DNA of 64,000 nt from Gentiana macrophylla. Taxonomy: Eukaryota > Streptophyta > Magnoliopsida > Gentianales > Gentianaceae. The position numbers and the translations under genes were made by a program. Under the pieces are notes generated by a model. It worked only from the letters and a program-made list of their open reading frames with translations. It searched no databases and was not told the DNA's origin. Positions within the stretch are counted from its first letter, which is position 1. Each line of letters begins with the position of its first letter. Positions 34,722 through 46,100 of this stretch are shown piece after piece. Where the stretch lies: positions 53,399,947 through 53,463,946 of the forward strand of contig CM047806.1 in assembly GCA_026214975.1 (NCBI GenBank). Direction: 5' to 3'.

Positions 34722-36432
34722 TGTTGGAAATAATATCTGTGTTTTGATGATGATTCGTTACGTAATTAGTAAGATCATTTACAACCCATGATGATGAAGT
34801 CATAACTAACTGTTATAGTGCAAAATGAAAGAAGAAGCAAGAAATGGTCTAGAGAAAATGTATAAGTTCTATCTAGAGTCCTAACCTTGTATAGGTTGTT
34901 TCGCACAAGCATTGTAATAAATAGGAACTAGGCGAACAATTTGAGTCATAATAAGCAAACCGAGTATACTTATGGAAAATCGAGGATCGGACTCGATTAT
35001 GAGAAAACGAAGAAGATGAGTTCATTTGTGGACACAGGCTCGATTGGCTTATCTAGAAGATTGAAGAAGCGAGGACACAGACTCGATTATTGAAAAGCAA
35101 GAATCGAGGTGGCAAACTCGGTTAGAAGTCGATTAAGTCGTGACTATAAGTCGATTCGAGCAAGTATGTGGTTACCAAATCGAACTATAGATCATGTAAA
35201 GTGAATAATCTTAAGGACAAAGATTATCAGTTACCAGGAAAAGAAGAAACTGAATGGGGTACTCTGACTCAGTCAATTGAAGTCAGATGTCAAGATCATA
35301 AGGTACTCAGTTTTGAAGAAGAGTAGAAAACTAAGTTAAGGCCTTTTTAAATTTGAATTGACAATACGACAAAAGGTCATACATATGAACGTTGTCTAAA
35401 CAACAAATGTAACGGCTACAAGAGCTAGTGACCGTTACATCACCCCTATAAATACACAAAGAAAAACACTAAAGAAAAAGGGATCTGAAAAAGGTTTTAA
35501 TAGCATATATCTAAAGATCCAGATCCAAAAAATCAGATTTCTTATCTAGAAAAGGGGAAGCCAACAGAAATGCCCTGAAGATTAAAAAGAAGATCCAGTA
35601 ACCCATTAAGGGGGGAAAGAGGCATCTTGGAGCTGCAACATCATATCCAGAAGAATCAAACAGCTCACTGAATTAATCTCTTGATTAATTCTAAACCTAA
35701 CCTTTGTGAAAAAGGGTTGGCTGTGCATAGTTTGAGGAGAGAAACTCCACCTTTCCTCATACGGTTGCAACTTGGTTGCCACAGCTGTTGGTGCAGTTTG
35801 CGGACTGTGTTTGTGTTAGTGGTGAGCCGGTGAAGGAGCCATTCCACCTCCGAAAGATCAGTGTGCAGAGTGAAGGGAGCAATCTTACCTTTCTTCATTA
35901 TGTGTAGACAGTGAAACTAGGGTTTCGTGAAGGACTGTCATCAGACTAGGATTTTGTAACGATTATCTCAAGATTCTAGTGATACCTCCTACACCACAGG
36001 AGAAGGGGAGACGTACGGGATTACACCACCCGGAACTTCCATAAACAAACCTTGTGTTACTTTATGCATTTATGTTTTTGATATGATTGTTTTATTTATT
36101 GCATAATCATGCTATTACTTACTCAGCAAACATTAGACACTGAGTTAGCATAAAACTGATACATAGGAGGTTTAGATCTTTACGGACACATCTATTGCAC
36201 AAAAGGCTTAATCTTATCCGCTGCAAGATAATCCAATTTTTGCATTAGCAAAACTGAATTAACTAACTCCTTACAAGTTTAAAGGACAGGAACAAAACTG
36301 AGCTGAGCATCAGTTTGAGTTTGGCAAAACTCACCCCTGGGTATTTTCGGTTTGGGAAAGTTTTTGGTGACAAGTTTATTCACCCCCCCCCCCCTCCTCT
36401 AAACTTGTGTTAGCCTTTCCAAGGGACCAACA
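34722..36432 (+). repeat. Sirevirus LTR4 (1711 bp), right end of the array
   Basis: Starts TGTTGGAAATAATATC and ends GGGACCAACA. It is followed not by a PBS but by CAAGT and the Tat integrase frame, so it is the outermost 3' LTR. The sequence is closest to LTR2. Confidence 0.92.
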
Positions 36433-36643
36433 CAAGTACAAGTATTTTAAAGTCGGGGACTTAGTCCTCAGAAAGAATGAAGCAAGTCGACATGAACCAA
36501 TTGGAAAACTGGAGCCGAATTGGGAAGGTCCGTATCAGATTCTGAAGGTTCACCCCAAAGGGTCCTACCAACATGGACGAGCTAATGGAACCACAGTTCC
36601 TCGACAGTGGCATGCCAACAATTTGAGGAAGTGTTACGGTTAA
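36433..36643 (+). pseudogene. Integrase of the Tat element, C-terminal part
   Basis: After the array the frame resumes with 'Y-F-K-V-G-D-L-V-L-R-K', then 'G-K-L-E-P-N-W-E-G-P-Y' and 'W-H-A-N-N-L-R-K', the usual C-terminal integrase motif (GPY/F). It ends at a TAA (36641-36643). The motif is intact. Confidence 0.9.
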
Positions 36644-37376
36644 GCTAAGCGTTATCTCGATTAATTTCTGTTTTTATATTTTTATGCCTTGTAATAAGTC
36701 CATGTGACAATTTTATAAATATTCTAATAAACATGTCTTTCTTCGAGATGCTTTTGTGTGTGTTATGATTTACAGCCTTAACATTACAAGTCTAACGAGA
36801 TACAAAATGTCAAAGGCAACGCAGTCGACAACGAAAAGGGAAAGTCCGCAAGTCGGATCCCTCAATATATCCAAAGCAAAACGAGCCTAACGGGCAAAAA
36901 ATGCTAAGGCATAAAATTCGACCAGCCTTAAAGCAGAACGAGCCTAACGGGCGAAAAATGTTAAGGCAAAGGGTATGTTCGCAAAGTCGGACCAAACGCC
37001 CAGGATCGATACATCTATGGCAGAACGAGTCCGCGCGAAAAAAAATGCTAAGGTGATCAAGTCGATCTCAAATTAAACTAGATTAACAAGTGCAATAAGA
37101 ACCAAAGGTTCATAATACACTTGGGGGGCAACACGACATCGATAAGCAAAGAGCAAACAGAGCCAAAGGCCCTACAAGCGAAAGCTAAAAGTCATCGAAA
37201 CGTGAAAGAGATAGATAATAACAAGAAAAGAAAGAAAAACCAAATGCTAAACAAAATCGAGGAAAACTTGAAGCAAAATCGGTATAAAATAAGGCCAGGT
37301 CGAAAAGACCAGCCGTGACAAGGCAAAGTATGATTACACAGATAAAAGCCAAGTTCAACAAAAATTATTACAACTA
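36644..37376 (+). repeat. Tat 3' spacer with three degenerate ~65-bp repeats
   Basis: No coding sequence. Between about 36880 and 37060 three copies of a unit containing 'AACGAGCCTAACGGGC' (the third reads AACGAGTCCGCGCG), then AAAAAATGCTAAGGC, then a GTCGGACC or CGACCAG block can be seen. A G-run (ACTTGGGGGGCAAC, about 37120) looks like an internal polypurine tract. This spacer separates pol from the convergent antisense gene. Confidence 0.6.
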
Positions 37377-40300
37377 TCAAGAAGAAGCATCAGGGGTTGG
37401 ATCGACGTCAGCAGGGGTCGGCTCGACAGTAGCAGCGGAAGTCGGATGACCATACTTTTGGGCCAAAGATTCCTCTTGTTGGAATTCCTCACTGTACTGG
37501 TCGTACAAGGCTTCCGACTCAGCGTTATAGAACTGTGGCGTTGCCAGGGTCGATAGGTTGAAACCTGGATAAGCTATCGAAGCCTGATCCACCGCCAGAG
37601 TTTAGCCTCCCATCATAGCCGCGCGCATCAGCACGATCAAATCTGCGTCGAGCTCCTCCGACTTCCAGTACTCTAGGACCGCGGTCGCCTTGGCCGTCTC
37701 GATCTGCGCACGAGCCTGGTCTAGCTCGGCCCTCAAGGCATCTCTCTTTCTCCATATCGACCTTTAGAGTGTCCCTCTCCTGTCGAGCCAGTGCCGCGTT
37801 GGCCAATGAAGCCTTGTGCTCCTGCTGCACCTTCTCGAAGTCCAAGGCCAGATCAGCTAACCTTTTGCCTTGGTCCTGTCGCTCGTTTTGTGCTCGGGTC
37901 AAGTCGTCGGCGGTGGCCGTCAGCGCATCCTGCAGCTTCTTGACCTCGACAGTCGCCTCGTGCTTAAGAGCCTCGAATTGAGACTCTATGCCGGCTATGG
38001 CAGCGCTCTTCTTGACGTTATCATCAATCAGCTTACGGATCTGCCTCCTCAGATCCTCTTCTGACTCGACTGCCTTAGCCAATCGTCTAGCAGCCTCTCT
38101 GCCGAGGAGGTTATTCTGTCAAAAGAAAAGAAAGGTGTCAGATAATAAAGACAAGGCACAGGCCTCAAGAGAAACCATCAAAAAAGGAAAAGAAAGACAA
38201 GTGACTTACGATACGGCTTGACTTCTGAAGTACGGAAGATAGAGCTTTATCCTCCATGGTCGCGCAGTCGTCAGCTACTAGGTTCATGTCGATCTCGACC
38301 TCGGTAGAGGCCTCACCGACCTTGGCCTTATTGGCCTTTTTCTGTTGATCTTTCACCAACTCGGCAGGGGTTGGCCTTTTCTTGGATCGAGCCGTCGTTT
38401 CCTCGACGCTTCCTCCGACATGAGGTGTAATGTCGACCAAGACCTCTTCGTCCTCGTCCCGTAACGAACCATAGCAAACTTGCAAGCCGCCGGTGGTTGG
38501 GGGTTGGGTGGGCGAACGAGCTGTCGACTCAACACCAGCAGGGGTAATCTCGGTCTGAGCATGACTCTTTTTTTCGACAGGGGGAGGAGCCCTGGTCTCG
38601 GCCACTTGTGAGGCAGGGGTTTCTTGAGCTCCGAGAGGCGGAGCAGCCCCGCTCTTCGACGGCGGAATGTTTGTCGGGTCGGTGATAAGAGAGAACTTTC
38701 CCACTGCGAAAAGAGAAGATAAGGTTAGTATCAACCAAAATATCAAGTTATGGACTTCGAAAAAGAGAAACATATACAATAGACAGAGAAATATCCTACA
38801 GTTCTCCAGGTTCAGAGCATGAAGGTTCCCGTAGGGTATCGGTCCCACCTCTTCTAGATGTGCCAGACCGTAGAGATGGCTCAGATCTCGGGTGGCCACT
38901 GTTGGATGTAATATCGTCGGATCAATCATAGATTGACCCGATAACGCAGCGGAATGCATCAGATCGAGATCTAAACGAAACAAAAAAAACATAAATTAAA
39001 GATCTAACTACAAGGGGGTTTAGGATCCTACCTTTTTATGGTGCTTAACTCCAAGAACGATAGATCTCCAAGAACACGTGTATTGAGAAGCCACAGCCTT
39101 CCAACGTGTATCTTCCAGCAACACCAGGTGGATGGTGTTTCCCGCCGCCGGACCTCCTTGATATGCTACCGGAATAATCCCGAAGATTATCCCAACTGGA
39201 AACCCTAGTATTATAGCCGAAAATTCCAAGCTATAATACTCTCAAAATGGCGTGTATTATTGTATGTGAAAAGGCTTGGGAGAACTCTCTTTATATAGGA
39301 GAGTAATCCTTGTCCTCCAAGGATTTATTTAATTAATACAAAATCAATTATAATAATCATTTTCCAAATAAAAGATAAATAAAATAATTATCCCAAACAA
39401 ATTAGTATAAATCATATTCTTATCTAATATTCCATGAATTATCATTTAACAAATAAAAGATAAATCACACATTAAATAATTATCCAAGAAAACTAATTTC
39501 TCTCTAATTAAATAATGATTAAAATGCGCCCCACCCTATTTAAAATAGGTCCACACGCATTTTGACACGCATTGGGCCGAGTCAACGAAAAATATCTTTT
39601 CCATGTATTTAATTATCTAGTCCAATTAAACAATTAATCTACCTATCAATTAAACAGTCCAATCCAACTATATAATTATAATTGAGGTGAAACGACGAGA
39701 AAACCTATATGCTATATTAGGAGCCACGTCGGGGACCATGGACCCATATTCAGTAGCTACAATAAATTAAATAATATTATCCGTCAGACCGAACAATAAT
39801 ATTCAATCTATTAATTCCGGGATTACACCACCATAAACCCGAAACTGAACTCTGCCGAATATAGATAACTTATACTCAACTATGAGTTGATAAGGTGTCC
39901 ACTGATATAATCATTACATACGGATAAATCCTCCATAGACTGTCCATTCTGAGTGGGAAGTCTCCGTGAACCCGACTCATAATATCTTATCATTATTTAC
40001 CATTGACCCCCAGTGATCAATTAGTTCACATATCTGACTAGTAGCTAATTAGTCTAAATATGAACTCGGGAGATCGATCATTTTCTTAGGGCTAACAAAT
40101 AAGGGGACTGTCTCTCTACTTCCCGAGGGAATGAATGAATTCCATATCTGTGATAGCACAGACTACTCACTCATCCTAGAATAGAGCCAACGAGAAGTGT
40201 TGGACCACATACTTCGAAGTGATCCTTACTAACACATCAAACTCTACCCTAGTCTAAGCAGTTGCATGTGATCACCTCAGGATTGAGATTAATCCATAGA

Positions 40301-41457
40301 TGATCATCTTGTGATTCGATAAGACTTCTCGATCACGGAATTATATCGAGAACTCAAATCAAATCGGCCCAAATTTACTATATGATTATCATCATATATA
40401 AATGCCCCACTAGTACCCTATTACCGACAGTCCGGATTAGGGATCATCACACCTAAAGTGTTTTGGGCGCATTAATAGCAAATTAATCATGAGACCCGTA
40501 CTCAGATTAATAAACGCTACGGACTAAGTTAATTTTAAGTACATCTCACTAACTCAATCCTCTTGTGTATAGCCATACACTGAGTTATGTGATTACATAA
40601 ACAATATACTTAGGGTTTTCAGTAGTGTCTTAATTATAAGCACACATGCATATAATAAGATGAATTATTAATTCTGTCCTAAAACAATTACATAATTGTC
40701 TTTCGGGCACTACACCTAACAGCCACCTCGAAGTTAAAGCCATCCATCTGGCGGGCCTCGTGAGGGGCTGGATCCCTACCCAGTTTATTGTCTCTTTTTC
40801 CCCTCGACCTCCATTGTCCGATGTAAGGGTTGTCCAGGCCATGACGGAGGAAGAAGAACCGAGGCTTCCAGTCTCCGTGAGATGAAGGCCCTTTGGACAC
40901 AAACTCGTGTCGATTCGTCCTTCGTTGGAAGGTGTACCACATCTTGTCTGGCATGCTTGCCATCTTATAGTAGTATAGGAAGAGGGGAACCGAGAAGCAC
41001 ACCCCGGCCACTCGACAGGCTATCACAAACCCTAGCAAGATCCTGATGGCATTAGGGCCTAGTTGAGATACGCTTATCTCGTAGTGGTGTAAAATAGCTA
41101 TGACGGCCGGACACAGCGGAAATCTCAGCCCACTGGAGAGCTGGGCCTCGTAGACCGAGCAGAATCCCTCCGGAGGCTCATTGGCGTACATGTGTTGGCC
41201 GGAAGGCTGTTGGATTTCAAATTGGGGGCTGGCAAGGCCAAACTTTTGCCGGATTTTGGCAATATCGTCAGAGGAAAGGGCGGAAAGACAACCCTTAGGA
41301 CCCTTCCCCTCCATCCTGGTCACCAATTTCTTTGGTTCCCTAAAAACACCTATGGGGTCATCTGAAATTGGTTGGGGAGGAGGATCAGACGCAGTGAGGT
41401 TGGGGTATGAGAAGGTGATTCACTACTCCTATCAGACTCAGTTGCACTGCTAGACAT
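37377..41457 (-). pseudogene. Antisense spliced ORF of the Tat element (putative gypsy-type transposon protein)
   Basis: Exon 1 runs from an ATG at 41457 to 38800, interrupted by the solo LTR (38900-40721). Exon 2 is 38703-38210 and exon 3 is 38115-37377. Introns have GT/AG borders (GTAGGA to TTCGCAG; GTAAGTC to TTGACAG) and joining keeps the frame. Exon 1 carries 'G-F-C-S-V-Y-E-A-Q-L', 'R-F-P-L-C-P', 'L-G-P-N-A-I-R-I-L-L-G-F', typical of the family annotated as putative gypsy-type transposon (Transposase_28). Exon 2 is Pro/Ser-rich with a basic patch, and exon 3 a long coiled coil. Damage: a frameshift near 41395, one near 37745 and a TAA near 37602. Antisense ORFs between pol and the 3' LTR are known in Tat elements; their role is unknown. 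Confidence 0.8.
38900..40721 (-). mobile_element. Solo LTR of a copia element, minus strand (1822 bp)
   Basis: On the minus strand it starts TGTTAGGTGTAGTGCCCGAA and ends CATCCAACA. It is flanked by a perfect 5-bp target duplication GCCAC (38895-38899 and 40722-40726). It is homologous along its length to 14379-16195, including the TATATAAAG box (near 39290 on the minus strand). No internal sequence or second LTR is present, so it is the product of LTR-LTR recombination. It sits in exon 1 of the antisense Tat gene. Confidence 0.93.
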
Positions 41458-41857
41458 GAATAAACGCAGAAGAAAGAATAAGAAGGATGCTTACTTTGGT
41501 ATTGGAGAATATTTTGCAAAAAGAATGAAATGCCTTTGCTCCGGTTTTCTCCTCTCCCCTTTTATGCTTGCCAAAATCTTCAAATGATGTGAAAGGACGT
41601 GATTGAGGGAGTTATAAGGAGTTACAACCCCCTACAAATCGCGAGAATCAAGGCATGACGTTACGGTTGAAGGAAGGCGAGGCGTTAGTGCGCCATGACG
41701 TCACGATGTAGTGCCACGATTGGCCAGAGTTACAGGTGGCAGACGAAGCGTCAGTACTTTTTCCCGCTCAAACGATGGTCCAACTCGAAGACGTTTTCAA
41801 AATGGCAGATTTGACCTCGGACAGCGGGAGTCGCCTCTCTCAAGTCTAGGGGGCTTA
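41458..41857 (+). other. Spacer between antisense gene and putative Tat 3' LTR
   Basis: Non-coding and GC-richer than the surroundings. It should contain the promoter and 5' leader of the antisense gene. The tract CTAGGGGGCT at 41847-41856 is a likely polypurine tract. Confidence 0.45.
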
Positions 41858-42320
41858 TGACGATACATGGTTTCACCCCTCTACGTGTCGTCTATCGGTT
41901 GGTCCTCAGATTACGAGTAAGTGTCAAGGCATGTGGGTCGGATCCCAGGCTCGGGATTACGATGATCGATATTCGAGCAGTGCAGGGCAATGATTCCAGA
42001 GTCGGCTATCGCAGGTCGATCTAGTCGACCTCGAGGACAGAGTCCGCACCAGCTATGAAGGCCCATTATCAGCATGATAACTTGGGCAAGGAGCAAGGCC
42101 CATTGAGGGTAAATGTGACAATAGCTAGAACCGACCTAATATTAGGGTTAGGGCATGCATTATCACTATAAATACAACGATCCAGGAACTACGTAAGGCA
42201 ATCTAAGACAAGCTCTTAGACTCAGCCGCAAATAACACAACCAACCACCACGTTTACAGTGCATTAGAGTCTTGGATATTCAACACTAGATTAATAGAAG
42301 CCCGGATTAATTAGACGACA
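41858..42320 (+). repeat. Putative 3' LTR of the Tat element
   Basis: The sequence starts TGACGATAC right after the purine tract and could end TTAGACGACA at 42320. It holds a TATA box (CACTATAAATAC, near 42164). No second copy exists in the window, because the 5' end of the element is lost, so the borders cannot be verified here. Confidence 0.4.
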
Positions 42321-42922
42321 TAATTTGGCATAGTCAATACACAAATACATGAATTCATTCTATACACACAAATTTATGCATAAGATCGGAGAACATGCAG
42401 ACGAAAAGGAAAGGAAAAAGTACATAAATGACTGAACAACTGAATAAGAACCAAGCAGACAATTGGCATTGAGGTATGACTACACAAAATATGTTTTCGG
42501 TTTTCTAAAAATGAAACCTTCATTTTAATGAGCACTATTGGTGATGGTGTCTGATTGCTTAAAATAACACTGTAGCAGATTCGATATTTTTTTTAATTTA
42601 AAATATAGATTCTGTAAATTTTTTTATATCTACTGCATTCATCCAAACTCTTTAAATTTTCATTTATATCAACCAGCAATAGACACGCCTCGGTTAATAC
42701 CTCACTAACTACTATAAATTTTCCTTTATATCTATAATTGTGTAAAATAAAAAATATGATTTATTTAATCTTGGATAGAGATTCTGTAAAATAAAAATTT
42801 TGTAGTTAAAACGGTAAAATAAAGTATTCATGAACCCCTACATTTTTGTGTAAAAATAAATCTAATAATGTATTAAATCAATTCAACCGTCATGTTGATC
42901 TAGCTGCAAACCGACGGTTAAA

Positions 42923-42967
<45 letters not shown>

Positions 42968-43172
42968 ACCAAATTAAGGAACCAGAGCACCATCTCTATG
43001 ACGAAGAACTCGAAATTTCTTTTCTCGACTCCATTGCAAATTGCAAAATTCAAAAGGTCAATAATCTACGGTTCATGCTATAGATTAAATCACTATTACA
43101 ACAAAATTTCGAATACAAAATAAAATAATAATAATTGTTGTTTAATGTCCAACGCCGACTTAAAAGTGTCAG
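42321..43172. other. Intergenic, 3' flank of MAK16, with a 40-T run
   Basis: No gene seen. An uninterrupted run of about 40 T lies at 42926-42965. It could be the poly(A) tail of a small retroposed sequence on the minus strand. Polyadenylation signals of MAK16 should lie between about 42970 and 43172, since AT-rich tracts are present. Confidence 0.4.
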
Positions 43173-46100
43173 TTAGAGCATTGAAGCCTGCCTCTCACTT
43201 CCATCTTCATGCTCAACCTGAAAAGTGAAGAAATTTAACAAAACATTAATAGTTTATTTACATCATAAACATATGGAACATGAAATCTTTTTTCAGCAAA
43301 AATGTTAACAGAAATTCACAAAAAACTAATATAACAAAAGGACATGGAATTAAGAGCTATTTATACCTCAACAATAACTCTTGCTTTCTTCTTCTTCAGC
43401 TTGGCTTTAGTCTCATCTTTTTCAAGCCTCTTTCGTGAGACCTCGGAATCCTTCCTGCTTCTCTTACGTTCAGCTGCGTTATCATTGTCATCTACACCAG
43501 TAAACCATTCCAAATTATGATACCATACCTCAGGGGTACATTGCATTTTCGTAAATACCAAAAACAAGAACAATTTACACTACAATAGAATTAAAAGACA
43601 GAGCGATATCGCAGTCTTAGACGACACATGAAGCCAGTGTTCAAAATATACATAACGCGCGCGCGCACACACACACACACAAAAGGGAGTTAATAGAACT
43701 CTACCAGCATTTCCGTTTGCACGCCGGCTTCCATGCATTGCCAAGTCTCCCAAGTCTTCTATATCCATATTCTCCATATCCTCCATATCCTCCTCCTCTT
43801 CAAGATCCTCATAACCTTCAACATACTCTCTCTCACCTTCCTGGTCATCACACCAGTGCCGAAAACAAATGACAAAATATCATAAATAACGACCTCTATC
43901 AAATAAATTAAAGTGCATCTTTTTATTTCTTTTTGTTGGGGGAGGGATTTTGTAACAGACAGGAAAAAAAATCAATACCTCTTCATCATTAGTTTCAGCT
44001 TTTGCAGGTAGTTCTACCATATCAAGAACTTTATTGTATTCTCTCATGGGAACGTTATATATGTCACCATAAACTCCTTTCTCGAGGCGCTCAAGCAGTT
44101 CCTTCTCAATATTCTGAAAATAATGCACGAGATTAGTTCACTAGCTGAATGGAAAGGAAAAGATTGAATCACTCCGTCAATCAGTAATGCATAAAGTTTA
44201 CAAGAACCTTAGCCAAAACCGCAGCCTTCTCGGCCTTTTCTTCTCTCCTTGACTCTCGCTTCTTCTCTTTTCTTGGTACAGTCATTATCTTTTCTCTACA
44301 AGACAGCATAGTGTGAAGAGGACTAAGGCCTTAGCAAGAGAGGGAATAGGAAAACATTTTTTTCTTCATTCGGATACTCGGAAAAACATTCACTTAGTTT
44401 GCCCATTAAAATGATCATGTACATAAAAGATTTTGTAACGCCCCCAGACCCCGGGCCTGTAGCGCTAAATGAGTCATAAATGGTCCGGTCAACTGCTTAG
44501 ACCTCCGTCCTCGCTTGGTCTAAAAGGGCTAACCCGAGTTGACAAGGCCTTTATGTCTCACACTTATATGGGGGTGAGAATTCACTTAATTTACCGATAT
44601 GGGATATCACATTCTCCCCCCCGCTTATAAGGGCGGCGTCCTCGCCAGACGGCGGCCAAGACTTGTCCCGGATCGTCCCTACCAGAGGTAACTAGAGGCC
44701 ATCCTTACACCGTCTTCTTGTACGGTGCAGCGCATAGTTCCGTCTGATAGTCGGCTCTGATACCATTCTGTAACGCCCCCCAGACCCCGGGCCTGGTAGC
44801 GTTAAATGAGTCATAAATGTCCGGTCAACTGCTTAGACCGCCGTCCTCGCTTGGTCTAAAAGGGCTAACCCGAGTTGACAAGGCCTTTATGTCTCACACT
44901 TATATGGGGGTGAGCATTCACTTAATTTACCGATGTGGGATATCACAGATTTTGCGCTTAATAATTATATTTCGTATGTTAGTCAGCCCTTTCAATTCGC
45001 CCTCTCATCACCTTCTATTTCTCACTGCTCAAAGCTAAAGCCAATTCCCTATCCTGCCTTTTCTTCTAACGCTTCAGTTTGTTACCAAACATGTATGCAT
45101 ACAGCCTTTTAGTCACCATATTACATCTTGCTTACACCCTTGTACCAAACAAAGGCTTTTAGACGAGGTGCAGGACAAAAACATCTCAGGTCAGTCGTAA
45201 CCATGAAAAAGGTGGGGGGCAGGGAATATGCTATAATATACAGGGATACATCATAAAGTCCCTTAAACATCCAAAACTGTAGCAACTATTACCTAAACAA
45301 AATACTGCAACAAAACCATCTTTCAACTGAAACAAATAAGCCCATCTACTATCATCAGTAGAATGTAGCAATCGAATCATGGACATAATTTGAAGAGACG
45401 GTGTCATATAACATACAATTCTTTCTTCACATGCATTCTCGACCTATCTCAGTATAAAAGGAAGACAATTCTGCTGAAGGACCAACAAAATGTGGAAAAC
45501 AACCAGAAGCCAATAGAAGGCAACCACGAGGTATGTACAGTAAAAGTCAAGATTTTTACATTGAAACTAGTACATCAAACATAATTCATGTAAGTCAAAA
45601 ACCTTAGCAACAAACTACAACGAACAAAGCATAAACCTTTGCCCTGTAACGATCTTACAAATATACCAAAAGAGATTGGTCAGACTAATTACAGGAAATA
45701 AAACCAAATGACTAATAGCACAAACCATGAGTAGCAATAATTTTTCTAAACCATAAGAAGCTAAAGACAAACCTAGTTTTCAGGGCAAGCCTTCTCATGC
45801 GTATGCGCATCTGAGTCATTTTGGTCAATCTTTGTTTTGTTTTATGAACAAGAAACTTAGGCCAATACATCTGCATACCATTACAGAGAGAACAAAAAGA
45901 AAACGGATTCAAAAGTTCAATGTCTCAGATAATTTCAACAAATAAAACCAGTAATAGAAAGAGCAATGGATGCAAGATCAATCAGGATTCAGGAGGCTAA
46001 TTACCAAATGTTTGTCAATGACTTCAAGAGCTTTTTCATAATTTCTGGGCAATTTAACACGTTCCCATAATTTGTTTGGCATGTGAGCTCTTTCTATAGT

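Larger units (their letters stand above)
7781..36432 (+). mobile_element. Tandem array of a pol-less Sirevirus: 4 LTRs, 3 internal domains
   Basis: LTRs starting TGTTGG and ending CCAACA begin at 7781, 24763, 29758 and 34722. Between them are three internal regions with the same two ORFs. The array starts after CAATT (7776-7780) and ends before CAAGT (36433-36437), a single 5-bp target duplication with one mismatch. The host integrase frame resumes right after. Sirevirus (Ty1/copia, SIRE/Maximus) traits are an initiator-Met tRNA-type PBS (TGGTATCGGA), LTRs near 1.7 kb, and a 3' end reading TCATCAAAAAGGGGGAAAT just before the LTR. No RT or integrase was found in any unit. The unit period is 4995 bp (LTR2 to LTR3) and 4964 bp (LTR3 to LTR4). 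Confidence 0.88.
2743..42320 (+). mobile_element. Tat-lineage Ty3/gypsy retrotransposon, 5'-truncated, split by two insertions
   Basis: The domain order is gag, protease, RT, RNase H, archaeal-type RNase H, integrase, then an antisense ORF before the 3' end. A second (archaeal-type) RNase H and an antisense extra ORF are known features of the Tat/Retand group. The + strand frame stops at 7780 and resumes at 36433, because a Sirevirus array sits between. A solo LTR at 38900-40721 interrupts the antisense gene. I found no 5' LTR and no convincing primer binding site upstream of 2743. The 2577-2742 leader is AT-rich and featureless. Every pol domain carries stops or frameshifts, so the element is dead. 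The 3' border is putative. Confidence 0.8.

Noticed and set aside
40688..41326. 212-codon minus frame as an independent host gene
   Set aside because: It is exon 1 of the antisense Tat ORF; its 3' end runs into the solo LTR and the true continuation lies at 38899.
44434..44947. Cassandra-type TRIM with 5S rRNA promoter
   Set aside because: The LTRs lack 5S rRNA-like internal promoter blocks.
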